The notes under the pieces are model-generated. The model saw only the letters and a program-made list of their open reading frames with translations, was not told where the DNA came from and did no database searches. From positions 50,196,196-50,260,195 of the forward strand of contig OX123196.2 in the NCBI GenBank assembly GCA_944739405.2: a stretch of 64,000 bases of DNA, read 5' to 3'. This stretch comes from Euclidia mi. Lineage: Eukaryota; Arthropoda; Insecta; Lepidoptera; Erebidae. Numbering within the stretch: position 1 is the stretch's first letter; every line of letters starts with the position of its first letter. Below are positions 10,860 through 22,545 of this stretch, piece by piece. The position numbers were made by a program, and so were the translations under genes.

Positions 10860-13800
10860 ATGTGTGACCCTTAGAAGGATTGCATCCCAGTTTTGTAAGC
10901 GTGATCAGAATTGAAAATCTTTCCAGATTTATTACTCGTATATTTTTAGAGATAAACGTCGAACGGATATACGGACGGCTTAGAGTAAGTTAGTTTCCCA
11001 CGGCCTGTTGAAGCCTCAAACATAAAGTTCGTTATAATTAAGCGTTAATTAGTTGCTCTGACATAATACTTGTTCCTTGTTATATTTTATTACGGCTGTT
11101 GTCCTTATTTTCGTAGTGCTAGTGAATATTCACATAAGCTTAGAATTTTAACCCCTTTATGTTGCTGTGATGATAGACGCCTACCGGTAATTTCTACCCT
11201 GGCAATGAAAGGGTCGGCAATGCTTGCATTACACTTGATTTCCATAGTAATTTAAGAGCTCATGTACATACAGTTGGTTGCATCAAAGCAAACGGTTATT
11301 GACTGAATAACATATTTCACGTTCGTCTATATCAGTCCTGTAAAATAAATAGTTTATTTTTGAGGATTTTTACTAACTCTCTATTATTTTGATTTCGGCG
11401 ATAATTTAAACGAATTCCATCGGAGAAATAGTTTTCATCTTCTCAGTAGGTACCTACTGTTAGTAAATTGCGCTAAAATCAATGCGTCGCCATTACTCGG
11501 TACTTAATTAATTTTCTTTTATTACGACAGATGCCTTTAATTTAAGACTTTATTTTTAGCTCTCTTAGGAATTAAGACTTAACTTTCTTGAGAGTATTAG
11601 TGAAGAGACAGTTTTTTTATGTAAATTAAGTTTTAAGTGCATACGCGCAGGAGTGTCACACCTTGCATAAAGACGTGTCTTTATGATCTAAAATGTTAGT
11701 TAGAAAGTTATTGTGATGCCTATTAGGAGAGGCTAAGTCCAGCAGTGGACTGCGACAAGCTGTAAAGTAAGTCTCGATGCGGCAAAGTACCTATCGTAAA
11801 CATGATTCGCGTGGCTCCGCTGCTATAGAATATCGACGGATACCATAATATTTGGTTTTGATGCGTAAGCTGCAAATACCCGTGGGATAGAGTCACACAT
11901 TAACCAACTACCCGCCATGAAAGGTGGAGGAAGAGGCCGTGAATTGGGTTACCACACATTTCTCCAATTTCTAGTAGGGTAAAGAAACGCAAGAGAAAAA
12001 TAACTTTGAACTCTATAAAGACTTCCCACAGGTAAAACCAAGACGTAAACGTGCGTAAACTCGGACCTTGATAAATTGAAAGTCATGAACTTCGTGTCTT
12101 AAAAGGCTTTCAGGTTAAAATTACCATCGACAAACTAGCGACGTAAAACTGGCGGTTCCGCTAGCTAATGAATATGTACAGTCAGGAGGGTTAGCCAGAT
12201 CATTGTTCGGACGGTCAGCCATCATGTTGTTATCGTCGAGAACTATTGGACGAATATTTTAAGTGGATTATATTTTACGTTTTAGTATTAGCTATTAATA
12301 GAACAAGGAAGCTATTGGTTCTTTGTTACCTTTTTATTAAGTGAACTATGGAAAATGGATTCTTTGGGGTTGAAGTGATTCGTATGGAAAATTTTGCACT
12401 TCAACTGCGGAGCTGGGGTCAATATTCCACTTCCAGAAGATCGAAGGCAACCGATTTATAACAAAGGCGTTTAATTCTTTCAAAATGACTTCTTATTGAC
12501 CCAGATAAAGAGGTATAGGTACTGCATTTTACCCCTTTGGATCGGTATACCAGAAAATAATAGTAAGTATATTCGGAAATCTTTACTGGCTAATGCAGAT
12601 TTAAGCTTTATTACCCTGCTGAGTGTATTATTTCACTCAGTTTTTTTTACACTCACATGCTTAGAGGGCTTCCATAAAAGTTAGGCACATTCTACACATA
12701 ACCATTTTCACTCCGTATACGTAAGTAAAACCTTCAAAGCCTGAACGTTAACGGATACGTTTACGTCAGGTATACGGGCACGATAGTGTGAGGAATATTT
12801 AACACGTACGTGACATTTTCTCGATAAAGACATATTTATTGTGAGAAGATTGGCTCTATTCATGTGAGACAAGATAGTAATGTTACTTGACGTTTTGGCC
12901 GGAGATTACAGGTATAGTGTTCGTGTGAAGACATTGGAGTATACTTTGAAGATCGTATTTGTGATATATTTGAGGATATATGTGTTTTATATTTATACTT
13001 TATTGGAAGCTATACTAATATTAACTTAAGAGTTTGTTTGTTTGGTCTAACACGTTAAACTCAGGAACTGATTCGATTCGATTAGTTTTTTTTTTTTGGA
13101 TAGTCCATATATCGAGTATCCCGGTGCGGAGCAGTAGGTCTGAATAATGTGGTTGTAACAACCAGCTTAGTTAGTATTCTATAACGGCTGTACCCATGTC
13201 AACATATAAAATAAGATGACGAATACATTTTTACAATTAGGTGTATTTCTACAATAGAGTCTATTAAACCCTCACATGATAAAGCTGAAAGGCTGACCTT
13301 TAAGCGTCAATCATAAGTCCGGACGGGCATGAGTTACTAAAATACAATGAACGTTATAAACCGCCCCTAGCAAAGTGGCGACCGGAGACTTCTATCGACT
13401 CATGAGGGTAAACGTGTCACAGCCGCCTAGTTTATAGATGGGTGACGGGTCACAAAATTCACACCTTTCCGTTGCTGGACGGACTCATAATTATACACAT
13501 TGACATTAATAGTGAAGATCTGTGACAAATGTTACAAATGTTAGTAGTCAGTTTCTTCAACTATTGTGACTTATGACCATAGAAGATACAACTTTGGATT
13601 TGAAATTAAAAATCAAAATAAGTACACTTAGAATATATTTTACTTTAATATCTTTAAAAAATATTTATAAGGTTTTAACTGCTAACAATTTCAGAAGCAT
13701 AAAGAGTACTTTAATTTCATGCTGAAATTGCGAAGCTCAGCGTTTATTTGGATTAACGTATTACATTCGGGTTAGAATTTTAGATTTTAGTATAAGGATT

Positions 13801-14540
13801 AAGTTCAAGTGCTACGCTTTATGAAATGTGGTTTATCTACTATAATTACTTATTTTGTTACTCTTGCTTTAAAGTTTTAACGAATTTCGTAGCAGCATTT
13901 AAAATAATACCTATTTATGACTTATTTTCTAAAATTAAAGTTTAAAATAATCGGTTCATCGGTTTTATGGTAATAATACGCTGTGGTCGACAGGCGTAGA
14001 AATACGATGATCATTGACTGGACTTACACTACTACGTACTCGACCTTATAAACTTCATGATTCTGTATCTAAATACAGACGTTTTGCATAGAATGAGATT
14101 GAGTAGGAAACATCTAAATGTTTGCTCCACAATCACGCAAACACTGCTCAATGCATTTCTATGAATTCAGCAGTCAGGAAGATTTAGGTGGCAACTAGTG
14201 TACTTCTGTTTTGCTCGAATTTGCCTCTCCCCTGTAAGCTGCAAAGGTAAATCTACGGTAAATACACTAAAAATATTTTATTCTCCTAAAATTTCGATTG
14301 GAGGATTCTTCAGGATATGAAATCATAGAGGAATGTTTATGGTCTAATGTGGTCTGGTTCGTAATAATTCAATGTGACATAATTATAGTATTAATGATTT
14401 ATTCAAAAATATTAAAGCATTAATGTAAATTCACTTTCATTATATCAAAGAAAAATATTCAATATATTTCAGACTAGATCACCAGGAATTTTAGGACACG
14501 AATTGTAAGCTTTTTATAAAGACAGTCATGAGACATGCCG
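10860..14540. other. unassigned AT-rich sequence with one SINE/LINE tail fragment
   Basis: No coding frame or complete element was recognised. Near 11722-11757 GGAGAGGCTAAGTCCAGCAG resembles the 3' tail shared by the RTE LINE at 36.0 kb and the SINEs at 32.4 and 35.8 kb. A short T run lies near 13087. Confidence 0.4.
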
Positions 14541-14621
14541 AATGCCGATGTGTTCGACACGTTCGTGTCAAGATGACTTTTCATTTTCACAGAATCACAT
14601 TGAAGACTTCTCGAGAGAATT

Positions 14622-17600
14622 TTTATTTATTTATTTATTTATTTATTTATTACACACATTCCAACACAATTATTACAGGTTACCCAATGCAATTGTGGGG
14701 TTAAAAATAAAAACAATTTATAGCAACTTAAAGAAACAAATTAATACACACAAACTACACTATAGTACGCATTACAGAAACAGCTAATCATATAATAATA
14801 ATAATAAATAAAATTAAAAAGCAATGAAAAACACAATTACTACATGAACATAACCTAAGACCCAAGCATAATAATACAGGGCCACAATACTCAATCATAT
14901 GATATTACACATAGTATCAATTTTGCGAGTTCACTCAGATGACACGAGAATATGTCTATTCTATTACTTATTTCATTAACTACTCGGATTGACCGGGTTA
15001 GAGGCGCTTTCGCCATTATATTAGTCCTGGCAACCGGGACAGCTAGTAGGGGCGGACGTCGTCTCCTCCATACGTAGCGGTCGGGCACACAGAGGCCCAG
15101 GTGCCCCAGCACCGTCTGATTACACACCTGGTTCCGCAATAGTTTGATCACATACATTGCCAACGAAAACTCGCGACGCACTCTCAACTCGTTGTACCCA
15201 ACCATTCCAAGCACAAATAATGTGGGGTACATTAAAGGATAAAATGGATATACTCCATACATTTTCATGTATAAGTATCTTGTGAACTTATTTTGTACTC
15301 TCTCAAGCATGACGCTGTATTTGGCTTCATGGGGAGCCCATATAACAGCATCATGCTCGAGATGACTCCTAACAAGCGCATCGTATAAAACCCTTAACGT
15401 GCTCAGATTGGTGAAGTGCCGTGATTGCCTAAGGACGAATCCTAAGTTTCTGTACGCTTTTTTGCAGATTTTGGTTATATGATGTCTAAAAGACAACTCA
15501 GGAGTCATACAAACTCCCAAATCCTTTACCTGCCAGACTCTTTGCATCGGTTCTGTCCTTATCTTGTAGTCATAAGTAATAGGGGTACGGACGCGGGTGA
15601 ATGACATTGTAGAGCATTTGGATACATTAAATACGAGTTTGTTCTGCTGACTCCATTCCACTACTCTATCTATATCCTCCTGTAGATGTTCACAATCAGA
15701 AATATTATTAATTTCCAACATCAACTTGAGATCATCAGCAAACAATAAACACGTCGCATGTTTTATTACCTCGGGCAAATCGTTTATCATTATGATGAAC
15801 TCTAGCGGACCCAAATTGCTGCCCTGACTCACACCTGATCTAGTAAAATATGTATCAGATACATATCCACTGCAGTCAACGTATTGCTGACGATCTTTCA
15901 TGTAGCTTACGAAGAATTCCAACAAATGTGGTGTGCATCCCATTTTAGCAAGTTTACTTAACAAGATATCATTGTCGACAGTGTCGAAGGCTTTTTTATA
16001 GTCAAAATAGACAGCGTCCACCTGAATCCCTGAATCCACAGCAGGCACTACCTGGCACATAAAATTAATAAGATTGGTAGCCGTACTGCGCCCCGGACGG
16101 AATCCGTGTTGAGCGTCCGATAATAGTGCTTGTACCTGTGCCTGCATACTGCGCTGAAGAGCCGACTCAAATACCTTGGCTGGAGTTGACAACACTGCCA
16201 CTGGTCTATAACCACTAACTTCTGGTCCTGCTTTACCCTTAGGCACTGGTATAACTCGGGTGACCTTCCATCGAGCTGGAAAAGTCTCTACTTTAAGACT
16301 AATGTTAAATAAATGGCAAAGAGGTTCTGCCAATACTCTACCGCAATCCTTAAAAAGAAATGAAGGTATGCCATCTGGGCCTGATGAACGCTTTGGCTTG
16401 AGACGAGCGAGTGCTTCACTTACCTCCTTCAAAGTCAGAGCGTTAATACTTACGCGTGCGCTCGATGCGTCATGTTCTGCCACCGCCGCCTGTGCCAACG
16501 CCGCATCCAATTGTGGTGGTGAGTTGCTGTAAACTGACTCAAAGTACTTCGCGAATTGGTTTGCACATTCGTCGTTAGTTAAAGTATTGCCATCTTTTTT
16601 TATCGGTACACTAGTCTCCGTTCTCCTCCTGTTTCTCAAATATTCCCAAAATGATTTTGGATCCTTTGCAAAGCGACACTGAATAGAATCATTATGTTGT
16701 CTATGTGCCAACTCGATTGCTTTTTTAATACGCGATCTACACTCAGCGAATTTCAGGTAATCGCTGTCCAACTTTGTCTGCTTATACTTTTTATGAAGCT
16801 TGCTTTTAATATTTAAGTCCTTTATTATGGCACTTGTGTAAAATTCCGGGTACCTGTTCCCTGGATAAACCTTGGACAGCCTTTTCCTGGGAACATATTG
16901 ATCTAAAATGTTATTGAAGTTACTGTAAAAAAAATCAAGTGCTTCCTCTAAGTCTTGTATTTCATACAATGAGCTCCAATCCGCAGTAGTTAAAGCGTGA
17001 TACAAAGATTGAAAGTCGGCTTTAAAAAAGTTCCACTGTGGCCGTAAACTTTCAGTACCCGTAGTTGGCGAGCTTTCAGGCAATGCATGAGTGACACAAG
17101 CCCTGTGTGTGCTCGTGCACCGCACGCCCACCGATAACGGCGGGTGGTATGGATCCACTTGCACCAAAGACACGTCTGCAGCCGATACCGTCACCGTACC
17201 AATGATACCTTTATTCAGTATCAAATCTAATTGCCGACCAGAACAATTTAATACTTCATTACTCTGAGTGAACTCGCAATATGATAGAAAACACTCATAG
17301 TAATTAATAATATTTAAAGGAGAAGAATATAAATTAAAATCTCCCAATATTACAACTTCCTTATATCTTACACACAATTCTTCTATAACACCAAACAACA
17401 TCATATAGTCATTTTCAGAGCTACCGGGAGGGATATACACCACACAACATAGAAACAAAAACTTGTTCTTTATGTGTACTGTAGCACAAATAATTTCGAA
17501 GACACAGTCGTCTATGGATATGTTCACCGCATTGCTGGCGCGTGCGGCAGTGTACTGCACCGGAACTCGCCGTAGCTCGTAGTGGTGTGTGGCCACGAGA

Positions 17601-17960
17601 AACGCGCCACCCTGCTTCCGACCATCTGCTCGATCACACCGTAGAATTTGATATCCCGGTGGAACGATTTCCGCATCATGTATTGATTCGTTGCAACCAG
17701 ATTCAGTAACAGCGTATAAATCATAATCAATTAGAGCAATGTTATTTCTAAAATCATGCAATTTCGTTCGTAAACCTCTAACGTTTTGGTAGAATATATC
17801 TATTGTCCTATTGCTCCGCTCTTTTGGTTGATTTTCGAAAAAAAATCCACTCATTAAACTCTGTATTTAATGGCCATGCCGTATCCTGCATCAATCTGTC
17901 AAATAGTTGTACGGGTACGCCAACCCGAAAAGAAGAGAACTAATGTTAGAAAGGGTGGAA
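14622..17960 (-). mobile_element. Jockey/CR1-group LINE with intact ORF2, 5' truncated
   Basis: On the minus strand the element ends in a (TAAA)n tail (14622-14652 on the plus strand reads as TTTA repeats) preceded by a ~240-bp 3' UTR. ORF1 is absent, so it is 5' truncated. The 5' edge near 17960 is approximate and a target duplication was not resolved. Confidence 0.85.
14891..17854 (-). CDS. LINE ORF2p: endonuclease-reverse transcriptase, 987 aa, unbroken
   Basis: The ATG at 17854 starts a 987-codon frame without stops. The N-terminal ~230 residues are an AP-like endonuclease: FYQNVRGLRTK, YDLYAVTES, VYIPPGSS and VVILGDFNLY. A linker follows, with KDPKSFWEYL at about residue 405. Reverse transcriptase then shows SGPDGIPSFLFKDC, YRPVAVLSTPAKVFE, HGFRPGRSTATNL, FDYKKAFDTVDNDIL, SGVSQGSNLGPLEF and the catalytic LLFADDLKL. 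The C-terminal region carries SHLEHDAVIWAP. The protein would copy its own RNA at a nicked target. The intact frame suggests a fairly recent insertion, but the missing ORF1 and 5' UTR argue against autonomous activity of this copy. The exact clade needs a tree. Confidence 0.92.
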   Translation of the reverse strand: MSGFFFENQPKERSNRTIDIFYQNVRGLRTKLHDFRNNIALIDYDLYAVTESGCNESIHDAEIVPPGYQILRCDRADGRKQGGAFLVATHHYELRRVPVQYTAARASNAVNISIDDCVFEIICATVHIKNKFLFLCCVVYIPPGSSENDYMMLFGVIEELCVRYKEVVILGDFNLYSSPLNIINYYECFLSYCEFTQSNEVLNCSGRQLDLILNKGIIGTVTVSAADVSLVQVDPYHPPLSVGVRCTSTHRACVTHALPESSPTTGTESLRPQWNFFKADFQSLYHALTTADWSSLYEIQDLEEALDFFYSNFNNILDQYVPRKRLSKVYPGNRYPEFYTSAIIKDLNIKSKLHKKYKQTKLDSDYLKFAECRSRIKKAIELAHRQHNDSIQCRFAKDPKSFWEYLRNRRRTETSVPIKKDGNTLTNDECANQFAKYFESVYSNSPPQLDAALAQAAVAEHDASSARVSINALTLKEVSEALARLKPKRSSGPDGIPSFLFKDCGRVLAEPLCHLFNISLKVETFPARWKVTRVIPVPKGKAGPEVSGYRPVAVLSTPAKVFESALQRSMQAQVQALLSDAQHGFRPGRSTATNLINFMCQVVPAVDSGIQVDAVYFDYKKAFDTVDNDILLSKLAKMGCTPHLLEFFVSYMKDRQQYVDCSGYVSDTYFTRSGVSQGSNLGPLEFIIMINDLPEVIKHATCLLFADDLKLMLEINNISDCEHLQEDIDRVVEWSQQNKLVFNVSKCSTMSFTRVRTPITYDYKIRTEPMQRVWQVKDLGVCMTPELSFRHHITKICKKAYRNLGFVLRQSRHFTNLSTLRVLYDALVRSHLEHDAVIWAPHEAKYSVMLERVQNKFTRYLYMKMYGVYPFYPLMYPTLFVLGMVGYNELRVRREFSLAMYVIKLLRNQVCNQTVLGHLGLCVPDRYVWRRRRPPLLAVPVARTNIMAKAPLTRSIRVVNEISNRIDIFSCHLSELAKLILCVISYD

Positions 17961-18934
17961 CTACTATACATTCCTTTGTATCTATACGATTATACATATT
18001 TTATTTACATAATTATTGGAAAATGTGTGGCGTAAAGATATAATTGCCCGATTTCTCGTAAAAGCTTCAAGTACGAGTGTGTGCCTACATGAAGATATTT
18101 TACATTCTAAATATAGGCTACTTTTTATCATAATAAGTTCGTTTTCCGGGTCTGGTATAAGGAGATACCACTGTGTTCGTCTTGCGTTTCGATCGGCTCG
18201 CACGATAGTGGTCGCGGTGGGACTGGTATGAACTACACTCACTTGATACTATTTGATTTGTTTTTCTATTTGTACCGGTCTTTCTTTTTTTTTTGCTAGT
18301 ACGACGACGCATTACTCTAACGATGTCTTTAGTCTGAAAGAGATATTATGATAGCGAAAAGATACTCAATATAAATTGGATATTGAGTTTCTTTTTATTC
18401 TGGTTAGTTATATTTCTGTGTAAAGGTTCTCTTAGAAATATTTTGTCCGTTTATTCCTTATTTTGATTCGGTGTACGCTATAGCTTTAGTTATGAGGGAA
18501 AGCCATAATAACTAATTAGTATACTGTGCACGTGTGGGATAAAGTTCAACCGAAGGTTAGAGTTCGTATCTGCGAATAACGAAGTTCAATCAATAAAATG
18601 GGGAGAAAAGTTCATCCGATTATATGGGGAAGTGGCGAAAGAAATGTCACAGTGCGCACGAAAATGTAGAATGTGATATTTTTATAATAAATTTCCTATT
18701 CTGTTCTTTTATCTTGAGCTGAGTGTGAGGGCGTATTTGAGCTACATATGTACCTATGTATTTATGATTTATTATCTAGAAAATGTCTAGAGAATACGAT
18801 ATGCAAGTGTTGACGTTCATGGAGCTGTGCTGAAAGATTGATAAATATAATTTGATATTGTTTGTTGTTTTTACATGCGAGTAGTTCAAAAACAAAATTT
18901 GTAAGACAATTGTAAAATATGGATATCTAAATCA
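17961..18934. other. no recognised feature
   Basis: AT-rich sequence without a convincing coding frame or element end. Confidence 0.4.
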
Positions 18935-18996
18935 ATCAAACCGCAGCGTCGGAAGTTGAAGTAGTTATACTTCAACTTCCGACGCTGCGGTTTGAT
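18935..18996. repeat. perfect 29-bp hairpin, GTTA loop
   Basis: The left arm 18935-18963 and right arm 18968-18996 are exact reverse complements (29 of 29), separated by the loop GTTA. The arm contains CCGCAGCGTCGGAAGTTGAA. Perfect identity suggests a recent origin by fold-back synthesis. Confidence 0.95.
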
Positions 18997-19000
18997 ATAC

Positions 19001-19040
19001 ATGACATACCGTCAATCTGTTAAGATTGACGGTATGTCAT
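19001..19040. repeat. perfect 18-bp hairpin, GTTA loop
   Basis: The left arm 19001-19018 (ATGACATACCGTCAATCT) and right arm 19023-19040 are exact reverse complements around the same GTTA loop as the previous hairpin, only 4 bp away. The right arm belongs to the LINE remnant that follows, where it encodes KIDGMS-like residues. Confidence 0.95.
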
Positions 19041-19427
19041 TGTTGCAATGGAAAATGGGTAGGTAGGCCTTTGGCGAGGGACGCAACCTGCGTAGACACC
19101 CTCGCGCCATCCCATGTTCCAAGCTCTGGAGGCCATGCTGGCGCTGCTGCTGCATCTGCGGAAACCCTCAAACGGCGCAAATACAGTAATCTAGTAGGTA
19201 ATTACGTATTTGAGCCGTTTGGGGTGGAAACGCTAGGCTCATGGGGTCCGAGCGCTCGTTCTTTATATCGAGAAATATCTAAACGGTGAGTCGACATCTC
19301 ACGTGACCAGAAGGCTGGTTTATTCTTTGCTCAAAGAATCAGCATTGCCATCCAGCGTAGCAATGCTGCCAGCCTTCTTGGCGCGTTACCCGATGGTATT
19401 GATGCGGAGGCATTCTACGACGCCTAA
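19023..19427 (+). pseudogene. C-terminal remnant of a LINE/RT-associated protein
   Basis: Three frames in succession give IDGMSLLQWKMGR, then RDATCVDTLAPSHVP, RRKYSNL and EPFGVETLGSWGPSA, then QRISIAIQRSNAASLLGALP, ending at TAA 19425-19427. I recognise this order as the conserved C-terminal tail found after reverse transcriptase in many animal retroelement proteins. I could not place the clade. Two frameshifts show decay. The piece starts at the double hairpin, which marks its 5' breakpoint. Confidence 0.6.
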
Positions 19428-19429
19428 AC

Positions 19430-22100
19430 ACACCTGTACATATATATTTTCAATTTTTATTTTTAGTTTTATGTACATATATATTCTTAGAAAGTATGAT
19501 TATTTAAGATAGTAATGTATATAGTTATAATTAATCATCTGTAATGTAATTATGAAAATTTAACAAAATAAATGATTTCTCATCTTTTAAAAAGAAAAAA
19601 ATTACAGACTATTGTTAAGTTATTACTTTTAAATAACCTGTCTCTAACGCTTCTTTATTTCTGTTCCGTACTTTAATTATAATAATATTGCTTAACTACG
19701 CCCCTACTGTATTCCAAGAACGTGATTACTTAAAAATGTATTTTGTACCTGTACTTTTAGGTAGTTGTCTAATATTTCATATATCGGCCGTATAGTGGCG
19801 GTTACATTTATACATCACAGAAACCATTAACTACATTGTGAAGGGCGTATATTCACAAACTCAAATAACATTTTATCTTAACTCAACCAAGAGGACCTTT
19901 ATACTAGTGGTTTACACGTAATACGATCCACACACTTAATGGTTATCGGGGGCCTTATAGACAAAGTAGCGCGTATTACTTAATACAGTATATCATCGTC
20001 ATGAGGGACTAAGTTATATTTATAATATATTATATGATCTGTCACGTAATCTATTTCTATCAACTCAAATAGGCGTACCTATGTACCTATTTAATTTGTG
20101 AACGTTTTACACACAGCTTATTTTATAATTATGTTATAATTTGACTGATAAATCTGTTTACGATGTGAGCAGCATTCTTTAGTCATGTTTTTTTAGATCG
20201 TCTATTCAGAGATTCAGTTAGTATTTTTAATACAAAAATGTGTAAGAAACGAACAATCATATCTATTAAGTTTCTAGGGGGCCATTCAGTTTTACAACCA
20301 ATTCGAGAGCCTTTTAGGGACTAATTACAAAATAATGTTCGTATTAATTACGGGTAGATTGAAGTGTGTCTATTGTAGTTTAGCTAGTGGGTATCTATCC
20401 GTTTTATATGTAATGTTTTATCGCAAATAGTTTGGTGTGAAAGTACCTCTTGAAGCCCAAACCCGCCTTTCTATCCTTTTCCGTCTCAGATAGCAGAGAG
20501 GATGAGGAAAGGAATTAGGCTTCGAGAGACGTGACAGATACGGCCAAGGATATCGTGAAGCCTTACTAGCGTAACTACCGTCAATGAGCTGCGGTTGGTC
20601 GCATACCGTTAGGTGGGATGTAGTAATGTGTCGCACGTAGACATAAAAAAGAAAACTATACTTTTACAACTTTGCATTAGTTTACTCGTCTTGGTAAGTA
20701 GATTTACACAAGAACAATCAAATGTCTCATTTGTCACCATTATAGCTTTATTAACTAGCCTTGAAGTTTTTATGTTTGAATACAAACATAAAAAAGCTTA
20801 CGGAGTAACTATTACAATTCAGGAAATTACAAAAAAATCTTTAAATCTAGCGACACACCAATGGTTTTTAAGCACCCGTGCGAAAAATCACGCCATTAAT
20901 TTGTACCCTTTCAAGACGGTGGTAACGTTGGTCCTCCAACTTATCTGAATAAAAGATCTTTTAAAACATTAAAACCATTTGACCCCTAATATGCCTAATC
21001 TAGACTCAAACAAGTTAAAAATAATTCGAGCGGAATAAAACAGAATTTAAAAAAAGCTTTAGACCATAAAAAATTACTCGTGGGAATGGTAAGCACAAAC
21101 TCGTTGAATTTTTTATAGTTTTTAATGTGAACATTGCGCTGTTACGTTTATTAGCTAACGCCCTTATTATACAACATAGGGTAAAACGGCTCAGAGTAAC
21201 TAGATTTGAGTTTAGGTTTAATAATGTCAAATCAACGTAGAGTTTGGTTAACGAAGGCGTAGTGGGGGACATATTTTTCGTTTTAGTGCTCATAAATAAA
21301 AAGGTAGTCACTTTTTTAAATTAGTTATAGAACATAATACCAGTGGCGGTAGGTACGCAAGCTTTTGATAGTCGTTATTTTTAATCTCTAGCAAAGTTTG
21401 AGCTTGCTAACCGCGCTTTGTGAGCGGTTGTGAAATAAAATTTATCTCTCCAATAAACCTTGAGCGCTTCATGAACATTGCTCTCAAAATTTAATACATT
21501 ATAAAGAAAAATTGCTATGACGAGAATACTCAGAATGCTATTCATCTTAAAAGGCATTTATAGCTCTGCGGCAAAGTAACGATTTCGCACATTGTTTCTG
21601 TCACAACGGCAAACACGTACCTATACTAGTCGCCACATCATGAAGTTAAAGTAATTTGAAATTGAATGATGTAGAAAAAGGTATTCCTGTTTGGTTTCTT
21701 GTCGGTTCTTCTCACATGAAGTCACGATCTGAACCGGTGAAAGAGAAAAAGGACATTTATAAGTTTACTTGACGTATATATCTATTAAATTTCAGTTTAG
21801 TTTAGTTTAAATTTCATTTTATTTTAGTGAACTTTCATCGAGCTACTGCTATGATCGTCTTAAAAAGTCTTCAATATATTAGAAATGGTGAGATTACTTG
21901 CCATTTGCAACGCAGTAGCAGTTGGGTCTCACGGGGACTTAAGAACTTCATTTCTTATTACGCGCCGAAGCCTGTCGGATGAATGTCCAGGTATTCAATC
22001 CTTTCATACATTTATACTGGTATAGATCTTTTTATATATGTTGTTCTGTAATATACTAGAAGAGAGTATCTCATTACTACAAATATGAATAGAATTGAGT
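19430..22100. other. no recognised feature
   Basis: AT-rich. Short frames, including one of 111 codons at 20613-20948, lack domain-like composition. A direct repeat GTACATATATATT occurs near 19437 and 19471. Confidence 0.4.
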
Positions 22101-22215
22101 GTTGTTGATTCGATCCCGCCACGAAGCAAAACTTTGTGTGAACCAGAACTATGTAATTGTTTCGAGTCTTGGTGTATTTGTGTCCATTAATGAATGTGTG
22201 TAATATCTTCGAAGG
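22100..22215 (+). repeat. decayed tRNA-derived SINE fragment
   Basis: GATTCGATCCCGCCACG resembles a Pol III B box (GGTTCGANNCC) and is followed by TTTGTGTGAACCAGAAC and GTTTCGAGTCTTGGTG, an order I associate with a lepidopteran SINE body. Ends were not found. Confidence 0.4.
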
Positions 22216-22298
22216 GAGAGCATTTATTTGTAGAGGGGGTTTGACTTAAAAAAATACACATACTAAAAGGTATTTTTCTCTCTCCAATTATAAGAGAA

Positions 22299-22536
22299 GT
22301 TATGACTGCCTCCGTGGTCCAGTGAATAGCGTAGGCGCCTGCTGATCGGCGCCCCGGGTTCGATTCCCGGTTCGGGCAAAAGTGTTACTGGGTTTTTCCT
22401 AATTCTCAGTATCGGCAATAGGCTCGGCCCCTATTACGTGGGACCTAAATATTCATGGCGCAATGTGGGTGTAATATTACGCCTCTGCCTACTCCTTCGG
22501 GGATATAGCCGTGAGTCTTTAATAAATAAAAAAAAA
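22299..22536 (+). mobile_element. tRNA-headed SINE (head H2, tail T1)
   Basis: A tRNA-like 5' part contains A-box TGGTCCAGTGAATAGCG and B-box GGTTCGATTCCCGG, i.e. an internal Pol III promoter. The body contains GGCAATAGGCTCGGCCCC. The 3' part CTCTGCCTACTCCTTCGGGG matches the 3' end of the LINE copies at 25641 and 37563. It ends in an A-rich AATA tail. A likely 9-bp target duplication ATAAGAGAA lies at 22290-22298 and 22537-22545. There is no coding capacity, and mobilisation would need a LINE in trans. Confidence 0.85.
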
Positions 22537-22545
22537 ATAAGAGAA

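Noticed and set aside
14622..17960. Target duplication for the 987-codon LINE
   Set aside because: Only AGAGAA-type short matches were seen at the two ends, which is not better than chance, so no duplication is claimed.
20613..20948. 111-codon plus-strand frame as a small gene
   Set aside because: AT-rich, no homology-like motifs, no promoter or splice context, typical chance frame.
22304..22376. tRNA gene
   Set aside because: A and B boxes are present but the sequence runs straight into a SINE body with LINE-type tail and target duplication; the cloverleaf is degraded. Same for 36867.
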